Positions 1 through 9,110 of a stretch of DNA of 64,000 nt are shown here, piece by piece. Source of the stretch: Nectonema munidae (Eukaryota; Nematomorpha; Nectonematoida; Nectonematidae). The notes beneath the pieces were generated by a model. That model was not told where the DNA came from. It searched no databases and saw nothing but the letters and a program-made list of their open reading frames with translations. A program made the translations under genes and the position numbers. Numbering within the stretch: the first letter of the stretch is position 1; each line of letters starts with the position of its first letter. Location of the stretch: assembly GCA_030549495.1 (NCBI GenBank), contig JAUIRK010000372.1:1-64000 (forward strand), written 5' to 3'.

Positions 1-698
1 TAAAAAAGTATTAATGAGTTTTATTGATAAGATTTAAATACAACATTTTTTACATAAAAATAATTCATATCTTTGACAGGCTGGTCAATGAAGAATTTGA
101 TGGAGTCTTTGCTACGACAGCGACAGGCTACATATAGTTGTCCATGAGTGAAAATGTCTTTATAGTTCTTCAGATAAATACCTACTCTGTCGAAGCTCTG
201 TGCTTGAGATTTATTAATTGTTATTGCTTTGAAAAATTTTCTTCAAAATTAAATGAGTTCCATTGCAGAGGCCTTCTTTGGAGAAGATTACTGATAAGTA
301 TTATTGGACAGCCAAAATTTAAGCTTCAGTTCATGAGGAGGTAAATTTAAAAATTCAATTTTAAGTACCCAGTAGCGAAAAAGGCATGCTCTTCATTTTC
401 AATAAAAACCTGTCAATGAATTCAATATTTCATTAATAACCAAAGATTGATCCTCATTCATTTTTCTGTAGTTTTCTTCGAAATGAATGCTTTCTTCTTT
501 ATAATTATAATTGAGTTCATAAAAAATGCTTGAAAGTGAAAGGTTAGTTTCTGAAATCCTTTCAAACCCAAAGTCTACAATCGTTTTCCCTTGTATCGCC
601 AAAAAGAATAAATTTTTAGCAGTGTCGAAGTGTAAACCCATTTTTTTCCACGTTCAATGCTTCTGTAAAATAGTCTTCACTAAGATGGTCTTTTCAGT
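1..698 (-). pseudogene. Helitron PIF1-like helicase remnant (copy A)
   Basis: Read on the minus strand, 641-399 encodes the start of the Helitron helicase domain (KTIVDFGFERISE, then FEENYRKMNEDQS). About 230-1 matches the helicase C-terminal segment seen more fully at 18947-19246. The middle of the helicase, including Walker A, is absent, so the two ends are joined by a large internal deletion. It abuts the 57-bp array. This is a dead, non-coding remnant of the same Helitron family as 28021-30036. Confidence 0.8.
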
Positions 699-1199
699 TA
701 CATACACAAAACATATAAATAAATAATTTCAACCAATCAGAATGCTTCAAACACATACATGCACAAAACATATAAATAAATAATTTCAACCAATCAGAAT
801 GCTTCAAACACATACATGCACAAAACATATAAATAAATAATTTCAACCAATCAGAATGCTTCAAACACATACATACACAAAACATATTAATAAATAATTT
901 CAACCAATCAGAATGCTTCAAACACATACATACACAAAACATATAAATAAATAATTTCAACCAATCAGAATGCTTCAAACACATACATACACAAAACATA
1001 TAAATAAATAATTTCAACCAATCAGAATGCTTCACACACATACATACACAAAACATAAATAAATAATTTCAACCAATCAGAATGCTTCAAACACATACAT
1101 ACACAAAACATATAAATAAATAATTTCAACCAATCAGAATGCTTCAAACACATACATACACAAAACATATAAATAAATAATTTCAACCAATCAGAATGC
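699..1199. repeat. 57-bp tandem repeat, 9 units (CCAAT/TATA-bearing)
   Basis: Nine head-to-tail units with a period of exactly 57 bp (for example the phrase aatgcttcaa at 741, 798, 855, 912, 969). Every unit has a CCAATCAG box on the plus strand and, about 37 bp further on, a TATAAATAAATA stretch. That order and spacing resemble a CCAAT box with a TATA box. One unit (near 1055) has lost 3 bp. Because 57 is divisible by three, the minus strand stays open with a 19-residue repeat, which I regard as a by-product. The array sits about 380 bp upstream of the gene at 1580. Promoter activity is inference. Confidence 0.95.
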
Positions 1200-1579
1200 T
1201 AGCTTAAAATATAATTTCTAGATGTTCGTTGTTGGTTTTAGCGTCCGTTATATATTTAAGGTTAACGACCTGTGTTTTGTGCGCATATTTTTGCTTTTAC
1301 GCCAACTAAATTCACACGTTATGGCAACATAGATTTAATTTTAACGCATCATACCAAATACACGCATTTGATTGGTTTAAGCCCTACCAATTTTTTTGTT
1401 TGAACATGCATAGCTTGGTGTGTCTTGAAATGTCTTCATTTACGCAATTTGCACTACCAATCGTTACCACCTTTATTTGGAAGAAGGTAAATAATTTACA
1501 ACAAATATTTTTACACATATCATTTTAAAACAAACAATATATATTTATACAATAGTCTGTATTTAGCGCACTATACACA
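1200..1579 (+). promoter_or_regulatory. Putative promoter/5' leader of the Lys/Glu-rich gene
   Basis: AT-rich spacer between the 57-bp array and the ATG at 1580. It holds a TATA-like run (TATATATTTAA, 1248-1258). The start codon context, cacaATGG, has A at -3 and G at +4, favourable for eukaryotic initiation. No other promoter element is certain. It is nearly unchanged in copy B. Confidence 0.3.
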
Positions 1580-2491
1580 ATGGGGTTCACAAATAAAAAC
1601 ACGCAATTTACAACGTTTATCTTTGATAAAATTTCAAAAAAATATGTTCTACTAGAACAGGATGAAAACATGAACGAGTTAGAAATTTCCATAAAAGCAC
1701 TAGAAATAAAAAATGAACAAAAAATAGAACAAAAAGAAGAAAAACTTGATAAAAGTGTGAAAGGGATTAATGATGAAAATTTGAATTGCCAAGAAGGAGT
1801 AGGAAATTCAAAATCAAAAAGTATTAAAGAAGAAAAAAAGAGGAGACGAGTAAAGGTTAATAAAAAATCTGCACCACTGAAACAAAAAGAAAATATAAAC
1901 ATAGCATTGTTAGAAATTTTATTTGACGCACTAGAAAAAAAATATGAACTGGATATAGAACAAAGAGAAGGAAAAACTGAGAAAAGGAAGCGAAATGAAG
2001 AAGATAAAAGTGTGAAAAGAATCAATGTTGAAAATTTGAATAACAGAGAAGAAATAGGAAACTCAAAATCAAGAAATATAGAAGAAAAGAAACCGCGTTA
2101 TGTAAAAATTAAAAGTAAAGCAGAACTGAAACAAGAAGAAAACATAAGCATTGCCCTTGATCATTTAGCACTAGAAAAAAAATATGAACTGGATATAGAA
2201 CAAAGAGAAGGAAAACCTGAGAAAAGGAAGCGAAATGAAGAAGATAAAAGTGTGAAAAGAATCAATGTTGAAAATTTGAATAACAGAGAAGAAGTAGGAA
2301 CCTCAAAATCAAGAAATATAGAAGAAAAGAAACCGCATTATGTAAAAATTAAAAGTAAAGCAGAACTGAAACAAGAAGAAAACATAAGCATAGCCCTTGA
2401 GCATTTGGTTCTAGGAGAAGCATTGACGAAGAAAAAGCGTTGGCGATTTTACAATTGTTTTATGTTGCCGCTTGCTTCTCATCTACATTAG
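1580..2491 (+). CDS. Lys/Glu-rich repeat protein, copy A (unknown function)
   Basis: A 303-residue open frame with no family I recognise. It is highly charged (Lys, Glu, Arg, Asn) and probably coiled-coil or disordered. It has three internal repeats of about 80 residues: a diverged first copy (about residues 45-115) and two near-identical ones (about 116-195 and 196-275), encoded by DNA with an exact 240-bp period (1921 versus 2161). Repeat landmarks are KKYELDIEQREGK, EKRKRNEEDKSVKRINVENL and YVKIKSKAELKQEENISIAL. Basic runs such as KRRRVKVNKK could be nuclear localisation signals. There is no signal peptide or membrane segment. Copy B (33217-34128) differs by two amino-acid changes (K to E near residue 36; T to N in the third repeat) and no silent change that I see. 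It may be a host gene or a gene carried by the surrounding mobile DNA; no intron is evident. Confidence 0.6.
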   Translation: MGFTNKNTQFTTFIFDKISKKYVLLEQDENMNELEISIKALEIKNEQKIEQKEEKLDKSVKGINDENLNCQEGVGNSKSKSIKEEKKRRRVKVNKKSAPLKQKENINIALLEILFDALEKKYELDIEQREGKTEKRKRNEEDKSVKRINVENLNNREEIGNSKSRNIEEKKPRYVKIKSKAELKQEENISIALDHLALEKKYELDIEQREGKPEKRKRNEEDKSVKRINVENLNNREEVGTSKSRNIEEKKPHYVKIKSKAELKQEENISIALEHLVLGEALTKKKRWRFYNCFMLPLASHLH

Positions 2492-3404
2492 CCACCATCT
2501 CCTTATCTGTTTTTCCTCATCACTTTGTAGCACATATGAATAATGCTAACTGTTACTGCTGCACATAACCACTGCCATATCACATATTTCCTCTATTTTT
2601 ATCTTCACTTTTTTTGAAAGCAATATAGCTAGTAATATACATTAATTGCAAATGTTTAATTACATTTTTTTAATTATCACATCTTCATTATTGGTCTATC
2701 AATTTAGACAAGCAAAACAATAACTTAACAACTAAAAAACCTTTCAAAAATAATTGTTGAGAAATATCAGCTTAAAAAAGTTTATATTAGAGGCTATCAT
2801 ATTAATAATTTATACAATAAAACTTTTCATTAAAAATTTAAGTCAGGATTTTAGATGTAAAATTATAACTATTAAATAACAAAAACTGAATATTACACTG
2901 AATATTAATTTGAAGTAAATATTACACAAAACTGAAAAAAGTTCAGGTCAAAAAGTTGAAAATCAAATACAGGTTTAAAAAATGGTGCTTTTTTTACGCT
3001 TTTACCCAACTTATTATACTAAATTTTAGAATTTTTATAAAAAAATTTTCTTAAACGAGCCTACGTTATATCCATCAATATACATCTTAATAACTGTATT
3101 GAATAAAAAAAAGTACAGAAGTAAAATGAATAGAAAAATAATGATGAAGATTTACAAAATAAATAATAGTATGAGAGAAAAACGATGAATGATAACCATA
3201 TGCGCAAGCAAAGTGTTGAGAGCGAGCAAGAAAAGTGATGAGTGAGCGGCCCACACAGATTACAGTATTATTAATTATAATTTTATGTATAAGTCTAGAT
3301 TTAGACTTCTCAGAGAACTAGGTTGACTGATTTTCACTTATCATCTCTTATAAAAGTTCGCACTGCCCAGAAATTTCAGCCAGACAGCAAAGATTGTCAA
3401 TAAC
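2492..3404. other. AT-rich spacer, no gene seen
   Basis: Non-coding flank shared with copy B. The only structure noted is a short perfect hairpin at 3291-3308 (AAGTCTA, 4-base loop, TAGACTT). I see no convincing polyadenylation region for the gene upstream beyond scattered AATAAA-like runs. Confidence 0.6.
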
Positions 3405-3790
3405 AAGAGGTGTCAAGCCTCGGTCAAGAACATGTAAAGTATTTGAATAATTAATAATAAATGTTTATTTGAACTATTGTAATTTATGTGCATTTCATTT
3501 GTAGTTCATTAAATACATGTGGGCCATGTATGAAACTTTTTTTTATATTGAAATAAAGAACAGTTTTACATCCTTGCTAATTTTTTAATTAAATTATTTT
3601 GTTTAACTATACATGACTTTGTACTTGCATTTTTGAATATAATCAAAGCATTACATGTTTCTAAGTTAAAAGTAAAATATTTTGCAATAATTTTTATTCA
3701 ACTTTAAATATAATTGTAGGAGTGCCGCCCTTATGAGAACACAAACTCACTCATTTGACCCTCATGGGACTCCGAGTTTGACAGGCCTGC
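3405..3790. mobile_element. Non-autonomous hAT element (MITE)
   Basis: The right end reads ccgagtttgacaggcctg, whose complement CAGGCCTGTCAAACTCGG is the kind of terminal inverted repeat seen in hAT elements. The left end at 3405 reads agaggtgtcaagcctcgg, an imperfect match to it. The interior has no coding capacity. It is present in copy B (35047-35430), and its right part is in inverted copy C (from 56903). I could not find a clean 8-bp target duplication, so the ends are approximate. Confidence 0.6.
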
Positions 3791-4808
3791 TTTAGAATGT
3801 CTGTAATGTAACTAAGTTTGTGTTAAAGAGTACATTTGTAATTCTAAGTGATGGTGAGACCCAATAACTTAAAACTCTGTACTTTATAGTATCCAATCTC
3901 GTTTAAAACTGAGTCAAATTTTAAAAATTGAATCTGAAACATCTTAGGAAGTTTCTTCGTTGTTTTTTAAGCAATACTTCATATTTATGACATGCTTTTA
4001 TTATCTGCTTCATTTTCAATATTAAAAACAAATTGTAAAGCTTCTTAGGTTTCATGTCGTGACATTTTTCCATTTTTGTTTCTTCATTGTGCTTTTTGGA
4101 ATTAGAATCAAAATAATAATTTTTAATTTACAAATCGTTAGAATTATGTTCATTAGTTGAATAAAAAAAATTAGAGCTAACAGAAAAGTTTTCTCCTTTT
4201 TGGCAATTGTTCAACTTAGATTTACTTATTTTTCAACAGTTTTAATAACATTGATTTCATTTTTCTCAGTTGTATTCAATTCCTAAAATTCACACTTTTA
4301 GTTAATTAAAAAGTTGTTAAATATTTCTTTTTTACTTTGTAGAACAAAATGATTTCGAGTAAAATTTTATCATTGGGCTAAAAAATATATTTTGATACAG
4401 AAAAAAAACTTTGATTTCTTGACATTTCTGCCCAAAATTTCCTGCTGAATGGGTTAGAAATTCAAAATTCTCATAATTTGGGAAAAAAGAAAATACTAGA
4501 ACATTAACTTCACTTGCTGCAAAAAATATAGATAAATTCGGGCAAAATTTTATTGTAGAAGTTAATCAAAGTAAATTAGAGTAATAAGGATTTATAACAA
4601 TGTCATTCTGAAGATTCTCGTTTACATGTATTTATTGAAGAAACACACTTTTCGTAAGCTTCAATTTATTTTTGAAATTTCAGAGCACTACATTTTCTCA
4701 TTTTAGTAGATAGCAAAGTGGAGTAGGGCTCCAGGCGAAACCACTATAAAAAAAGCGTGCCAAGTGTAGTACCTCTTGGGTGGTATGGAAAACTACACAA
4801 AAATTCAA
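3791..4808. other. AT-rich spacer, no gene seen
   Basis: Shared by all three copies of the duplication. No open frame, RNA gene or repeat array is visible. It ends in a slightly less AT-rich motif (4735-4800) whose phrase cctcttgggtggt recurs inverted near 30599 and 54940 in the Helitron 3' regions. Confidence 0.6.
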
Positions 4809-6182
4809 TTTGTATGAGGAAATGTCGATAATTGATTGTATTTGGTCCTCGTCTGGGTCCGGGCATGGGTTGTCCTCCGGATCGAAGGACATGACCTGCG
4901 AGAAGATGTTCTTCCAGAATCTGGGAGGGAACAGGGTCTTGTGAGCGTTGTAGAAGTCCAGGAGGGCCCCTGGATGCGCGGGGATAAAGAAACTTTGATC
5001 CCCGACGCGGACCGCGATGGACCCATCCGACTGAAACGTGAAGGATGGTGCGGCCGCTGGGTCGGTGGGGACTGGTAGGAGAATGTTGAGGGGGGGCAGT
5101 GTGGGCGTCTGCGCCGGGTCTCCTCTAACCAGTACTGGCTTCCCATCGACAATCTTAATCCTCGTCTGAATCAGTCCGGGCGGATGGGTCGCCACGGGCT
5201 GGGGGGGAGACGAGGAGGCGGGGGGTGGTTCCCGGGTGATCGAGGGCTGTCCGTCGGAGATCGTGATAAAAGACTGAATCAGTCTTGGCGGCGCAGGAGC
5301 GTGGGAGGGAATCTCCGGAATGGGAACGGATGAGCCCGCGGGAACCCCTAGATCATGGAGAAAACCGCCTTCAGGGACCCTGAAGGATGGGCTGTCTGTA
5401 GGTGCGGCTAGCAAACTATCCAGAGGCAGAGGTTCTGGAGAAGGGGGCTCTGGGCTAGGCGGGATAAAGGGCTCGTAGCCATGCGGGTGCCCCGCAGGAG
5501 AGACAGGAGGAACCCTCGAGTCTGGGGGGAGCCTTCCCGAGATGAGTGGTGGGGGAGAGCCCAAGGCGCGATGCTGCCTGGGCGGCTCCTCTGACCCGTA
5601 CCCATGGGGGAAATGAACTGACAGCCTCCCAGGCGCCCAGGACTCCGCAGGGAGCCCCGAACCGGGTGGTGGGGGCATCGCCTCAGCCACCGGAGGTGGT
5701 GAGACTAGCCTTCTGTGCCTGGAACCCAGGGGAGGAGAAGTCGCACTGGGCGGCCCATATCCTATAGGGAAATCGGAATCCGATCTTCCCACACGCCAAT
5801 CTGGCGGGAGAGTGGACATGGGTGAATCTGGATCAGATTGGGGAGAAGGAGGGGGGGAGGGCTGTGGACCACAGCAAAACAGAGAGGTGAGACGATACCT
5901 CCTGTTGTTGCCCCGGCTACTTCTCACGGACCGCGAGGTTGTGCCGGAATCCGGTCTTTCAGTACGCCCGGCGGGCGGGAGAGCGGGCCTGGGGGATTCT
6001 GAACCAGAATAGAGTGATGAAGGAGGGGAAGGCTGTGCACCACAGCAAAACAGAGAGGTAAGACGATACCTCCTGTTACCTCTACTTCTTACGGGTCGCG
6101 GAAGCGGCAGGCCGAAATCGACCTCTACCCCGAGTGGCGGGAGTTTCTCGCGCGCCAGGAAGCGGCCGGGAGAGGTCCACAC
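4698..6182 (-). CDS. Pro-rich protein frame of the GC-rich cassette, unidentified
   Basis: A 494-residue open frame, very rich in Pro, Ser and Gly. The phrase RRYRLTSLFCCG occurs twice (near residues 38-49 and 92-103), each followed by a Pro/Ser-rich tract, showing an internal duplication. A second repeated theme is LIQSFITISDGQPSI and LIQTRIKIVDGKPVL (about residues 305-365). The part nearest its end (about 395-455) is more globular-looking (FFIPAHPGALLDFYNAHKTL) and then acidic. The frame crosses the cassette edge, so its last ~38 residues are encoded by the flanking duplicated spacer and are not original. No catalytic motif is seen. Origin is unknown. Confidence 0.4.
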   Translation of the reverse strand: MWTSPGRFLAREKLPPLGVEVDFGLPLPRPVRSRGNRRYRLTSLFCCGAQPSPPSSLYSGSESPRPALPPAGRTERPDSGTTSRSVRSSRGNNRRYRLTSLFCCGPQPSPPPSPQSDPDSPMSTLPPDWRVGRSDSDFPIGYGPPSATSPPLGSRHRRLVSPPPVAEAMPPPPGSGLPAESWAPGRLSVHFPHGYGSEEPPRQHRALGSPPPLISGRLPPDSRVPPVSPAGHPHGYEPFIPPSPEPPSPEPLPLDSLLAAPTDSPSFRVPEGGFLHDLGVPAGSSVPIPEIPSHAPAPPRLIQSFITISDGQPSITREPPPASSSPPQPVATHPPGLIQTRIKIVDGKPVLVRGDPAQTPTLPPLNILLPVPTDPAAAPSFTFQSDGSIAVRVGDQSFFIPAHPGALLDFYNAHKTLFPPRFWKNIFSQVMSFDPEDNPCPDPDEDQIQSIIDISSYKLNFCVVFHTTQEVLHLARFFYSGFAWSPTPLCYLLK

Positions 6183-6968
6183 CGGTTATCCCAGCTATGG
6201 ATAGTAGCGACGGGGCCTGGTGGTGGACATTTGTCCACGTAGAGTGGGCCGCTATCACGTGAGTGCGTAGCATCCCATTCAAGTTGGCGAGGACCTCAGA
6301 TGGCAATAGCGGGATGAAGGAACGAAGGGTTTCCAAATAAAAGATGAGGACCTCATCCTTTATATTCAACTCCTTCGCCCTGGAGAGTTCCAATATAACC
6401 CTAACCCGACGGTCCGCGAGGACGTCGGGAGGGGTGGAATAAATGCTGGGGTCCACGTGGTCGGCTGTTGCATAGCCGGCCGGGAGGGCACCAGGAAGAT
6501 GGCCGGGAACATACCCCAAGGTTGGGGAAACACCCTGGGTCGACGGGAAAGTCGGCACCGAGGGGAGCGCTGGGTTCGATACCGTGGGAGAAATGGCGCT
6601 TACAAATTGAGAAACAGCCGGGTTCGCCGAAGAAGGTATCGAGGAGGAGACGACGGATGAGATGGGAGACGAGGCTATACCCGGTGTCACGGAGCGAGTG
6701 GGCACTAACTGCCCCTCCAAAGCCGTGAACCGGGTGTCCATCCTCCGCAGCTGCGAAGTGATGGATAGTAATGCAGAGCTGAAATCAGTGAGGTTGACTG
6801 AGCAAGCAGGGAGCTGAGGCTCGGAACGTGAGGAGGTTGAATGAGAAGTAGAATCGGTGATGCGGGTAGAGTTTGACGCTGGGGTCTTGGACATTGATAA
6901 TAGAGTGAATAGAGTGAAAACGAGAGCAAAAAGTATTCATACACAAAAAAAAAAATGAAAAAAAGTTT
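4809..6968 (-). other. GC-rich inserted cassette of foreign character
   Basis: About 2.16 kb of GC-rich DNA (well over half G+C by eye) inside DNA that is roughly three-quarters A+T. It is absent from copies B and C, which agree on a 76-bp AT-rich sequence at this place (36448-36524; complement near 55800-55875). So the cassette replaced those bases in copy A. The minus strand carries two overlapping Pro/Ser-rich open frames (6894-6082 and 6182-4698). I see no LTRs, terminal repeats or target duplication. It could be a fossil fragment of a retroelement gag region or of a viral genome, or captured host DNA. Family and age cannot be set from sequence; absence from near-identical copies means the insertion is recent. 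Confidence 0.75.
6082..6894 (-). CDS. Ser/Thr/Pro-rich gag-like or structural protein, unidentified
   Basis: A 270-residue open frame starting at the first ATG inside the cassette. Residues 1-75 are Ser/Thr-rich with a short amphipathic stretch (LLSITSQLRRMDTRFTALEG), 75-160 are Pro/Ser/Val-rich, 160-235 form a compact helical-looking block (ADRRVRVILELSRAKEL, then LETLRSFIPLLPSEVLANL), and the tail is Arg-rich (RGRGRFRPAASATRKK), fitting nucleic-acid binding. Layout and composition recall a gag-like or nucleocapsid-type protein, but I recognise no family motif. Codon use is GC-rich, unlike the neighbours. It overlaps the next frame by about 100 bp. Confidence 0.5.
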   Translation of the reverse strand: MSKTPASNSTRITDSTSHSTSSRSEPQLPACSVNLTDFSSALLSITSQLRRMDTRFTALEGQLVPTRSVTPGIASSPISSVVSSSIPSSANPAVSQFVSAISPTVSNPALPSVPTFPSTQGVSPTLGYVPGHLPGALPAGYATADHVDPSIYSTPPDVLADRRVRVILELSRAKELNIKDEVLIFYLETLRSFIPLLPSEVLANLNGMLRTHVIAAHSTWTNVHHQAPSLLSIAGITGVDLSRPLPGARETPATRGRGRFRPAASATRKK

Positions 6969-8024
6969 TATATTCATGTATCGAATAAGATTAAAGATAA
7001 AAGCCTTCAAAAGTTTTTGCAATAATATTTTCGGTTACAACAGTTACAAATTTCAAAATTCCATCCATATTGTTTCCAATATAATTTTTGTGTTACTGTC
7101 ATAATAAAACGCTGAAGATCTTTATTACACAAGAAAATGCGAGTTAGAAAAAGACGAATGCACACACACACATATTTATAAGTATAATGCTCAATTTAAC
7201 TTAGAATGGAAAATTCAATTAACAATCAGAAGGTATATACAATTAACAGGTACAATTAACTTGAATTGTTCTAATATGACATTCACCCCATGTAGGAAAT
7301 AATTCAAGATTTAAATTTTGATTTTAACATCTAATTTCTGATTCGAAGATTTATTTTTATGATCTAAAATATAAAAATTTATTAAAAAAAGTAAAAAATT
7401 GATTCAAACTTTTTAAATATTCTTTGCCCTGGTTTTTTCCAATGTTAGACTATTTTTTGATTACTAACCTGCCATCAGAAGAAAGAAAATTCTGCTTTAC
7501 AAAATCACGTTGATTGATGGAAATAAAATTGTGGTAAAATTTTTCTTTTTCTTGTTCTCACAACTTTCCATAATCGTGAGTAGAGATTCCAAATTTTTTA
7601 GTTGATCAGAAATTTAAAATTTTCCAGAAACTCTAATTGCATTTTTCATAAGTTCTTCATACTTGACTTGATCATAAAGAGCATCAATCATCATACTGAT
7701 TTTCATTGGCTTCCAGTTCTGGTTGCTTTTAAGAACATGATTTGCTCTATTATTTTTCCAATCATAAGAAATGTAAAGACGATTTTTTTCTATTTATAAA
7801 ATTATATTTTTGAATCTTAGGAAACAATTTCTTTTTAAAATATCCAATAACTTCATGAATATAATTATTTTCAAAATTTTTTATTTTCAACAAAAATTCA
7901 TAATTTGAACAAGTTAATTATTACATTTTCATTAAAGATAAAATTTACATACTTTTTTAATTAAGTAATTAAATCAGTCTTTTCATTAAAGCAAATGGTT
8001 CAAATCTTGTTTGTTTTCAATTTG
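6969..8024. other. AT-rich spacer, no gene seen
   Basis: Matches 36525-37585 of copy B and, inverted, 55199-55795 of copy C. It contains a short (ca)n run near 7152. No open frame of note. Confidence 0.6.
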
Positions 8025-8394
8025 CATGGTTCGTTTACAGATTTTCATAAAATTTCAAAAATGTAGAAAATTTTTAGGAAATACAAAGAATTTATTATTA
8101 GTTTATAATATTTATTATTTTTATTGAAAAACATACCATTAAGCTTCTGTTAATTGAAATTTCGATCAAAATATCCAAATTAACGCCATCTACAAATTCA
8201 CCACGAAGTAACAAAATAACCAAAATTTCAAAAACAACACATATGATGATATTTTTTATTTTCAAAATAATTTAGATGAAACTAAGAAAAAATTTTACAT
8301 GTTGTTATTTGATGTGGTCAGATATATTTTTCTACACGAATTTCATCATTGAAAAATAGCGTGGAGTAAAAAGCCATGCTTGGTATTGCGAGGG
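8025..8394. mobile_element. piggyBac-like small element
   Basis: About 370 bp, matching 19680-20065 and 37586-37953. The right end reads ggtattgcgaggg, the counterpart of gtcttgcgaggg that abuts TTAA at 20066. That makes it a member of the small family whose ends resemble the piggyBac-type terminus CC(C/T)TCGCAAGAC seen at 20070 and 28016. The left boundary is uncertain. No coding capacity is evident. Confidence 0.5.
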
Positions 8395-8746
8395 TTATTA
8401 ATTATGTCTGGTCTATTCCTATAGGAATAACTTTTTTCTCTACATACGTGGAGACATTATCTTTTAAATGCCTTGTGGATAATAAATAAGCAAAATTGCG
8501 CAGATTTTATTAAGACTGCTTCCTGATCCTTTCCAAATAAGAGATTATGTTTTTGTGAATAAAAATGAGTTTGCTTAAAAACATTGAACGCAAATACATA
8601 AAAAAAACTCGTTGAAAATGTCAAAAGTTGATTCAAAAGAAAAAAAAATAGTCCTGAGAATATAGCATTTCTCTAACTACTTTTATTAAAAATATAAGAA
8701 CACTGAAAAACAGTGATTGTGACAAAAAATGGTCCTAAATTATAGG
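8395..8746. other. AT-rich end of duplication copy A
   Basis: Non-coding, matches 37954-38305. A small palindromic phrase, acactgaaaaacagtg, lies near 8700. Nothing else seen. Confidence 0.6.
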
Positions 8747-8926
8747 TTAATTAATTAATTAATTAATTAAGTTGTTTTGTGACGTTCGCACCCATCCTTT
8801 CGGATATCGTGGCCCACCCGGAATGCTGAGTCCAAGTCTAACTGGACTTTCCATCCCACTAAACACCAATCGGCCCTTGTTACAAAAGAATAGCTCTATT
8901 ATATATAGTATTTTACAAGAATTATT
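8747..8926 (-). mobile_element. Jockey LINE 3' end fragment, reverse orientation
   Basis: Reads as the complement of the last ~150 bp of LINE-1 (16520-16668), with about one mismatch, preceded by the (TTAA)n tail at 8747-8770. It therefore forms a near-perfect inverted repeat of about 180 bp with the end of LINE-1 at 16686. It is closer to LINE-1 than to LINE-2, since it lacks two LINE-2 differences. The rest of this LINE copy is missing, typical of a 5'-truncated insertion or a rearranged end. Confidence 0.9.
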
Positions 8927-9110
8927 TTTTCCTCTCTAACTTATACAGCTCATTTTTCACTTCCGTTATCACTATAGCACGAAAAAAATTGACCTAAAAA
9001 TTAAATGAAATTGACCTTAAAATATTGACATTATTGACTTAAAAACTTTAAAATTGACTAAAAAAATTGACTTTTTTAAATAAAGTTTACATGTATAAAT
9101 GTTTATTTTT

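Larger units (their letters stand above)
1..8748. repeat. Segmental duplication, copy A
   Basis: This stretch aligns almost base for base with 31576-38307 (copy B): the same Helitron remnant, 57-bp array, Lys/Glu-rich gene, hAT MITE and AT-rich spacer in the same order. Differences seen by eye are scattered single substitutions and small indels. There are two large ones: copy A has 9 rather than 10 units of the 57-bp array, and a GC-rich cassette at 4809-6968 stands where copy B has about 76 bp (36448-36524). Homology stops at 8746-8748, exactly where a (TTAA)n LINE tail begins. The left end is cut by the window edge. The low divergence argues for a recent event. Confidence 0.93.

Noticed and set aside
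694-1056. Minus-strand open frame of 19-residue repeats (MFCVCMCLKHSDWLKLFIY), also 32272-32823
   Set aside because: It is open only because the 57-bp repeat length is a multiple of three; the plus-strand CCAAT/TATA pattern is the better explanation and no start context or family supports a protein.
1525-2025. Minus-strand 166-residue open frame opposite the Lys/Glu-rich gene (also 33162-33662)
   Set aside because: Shadow of the A-rich coding strand, giving a Phe/Ser-rich sequence of no sense.
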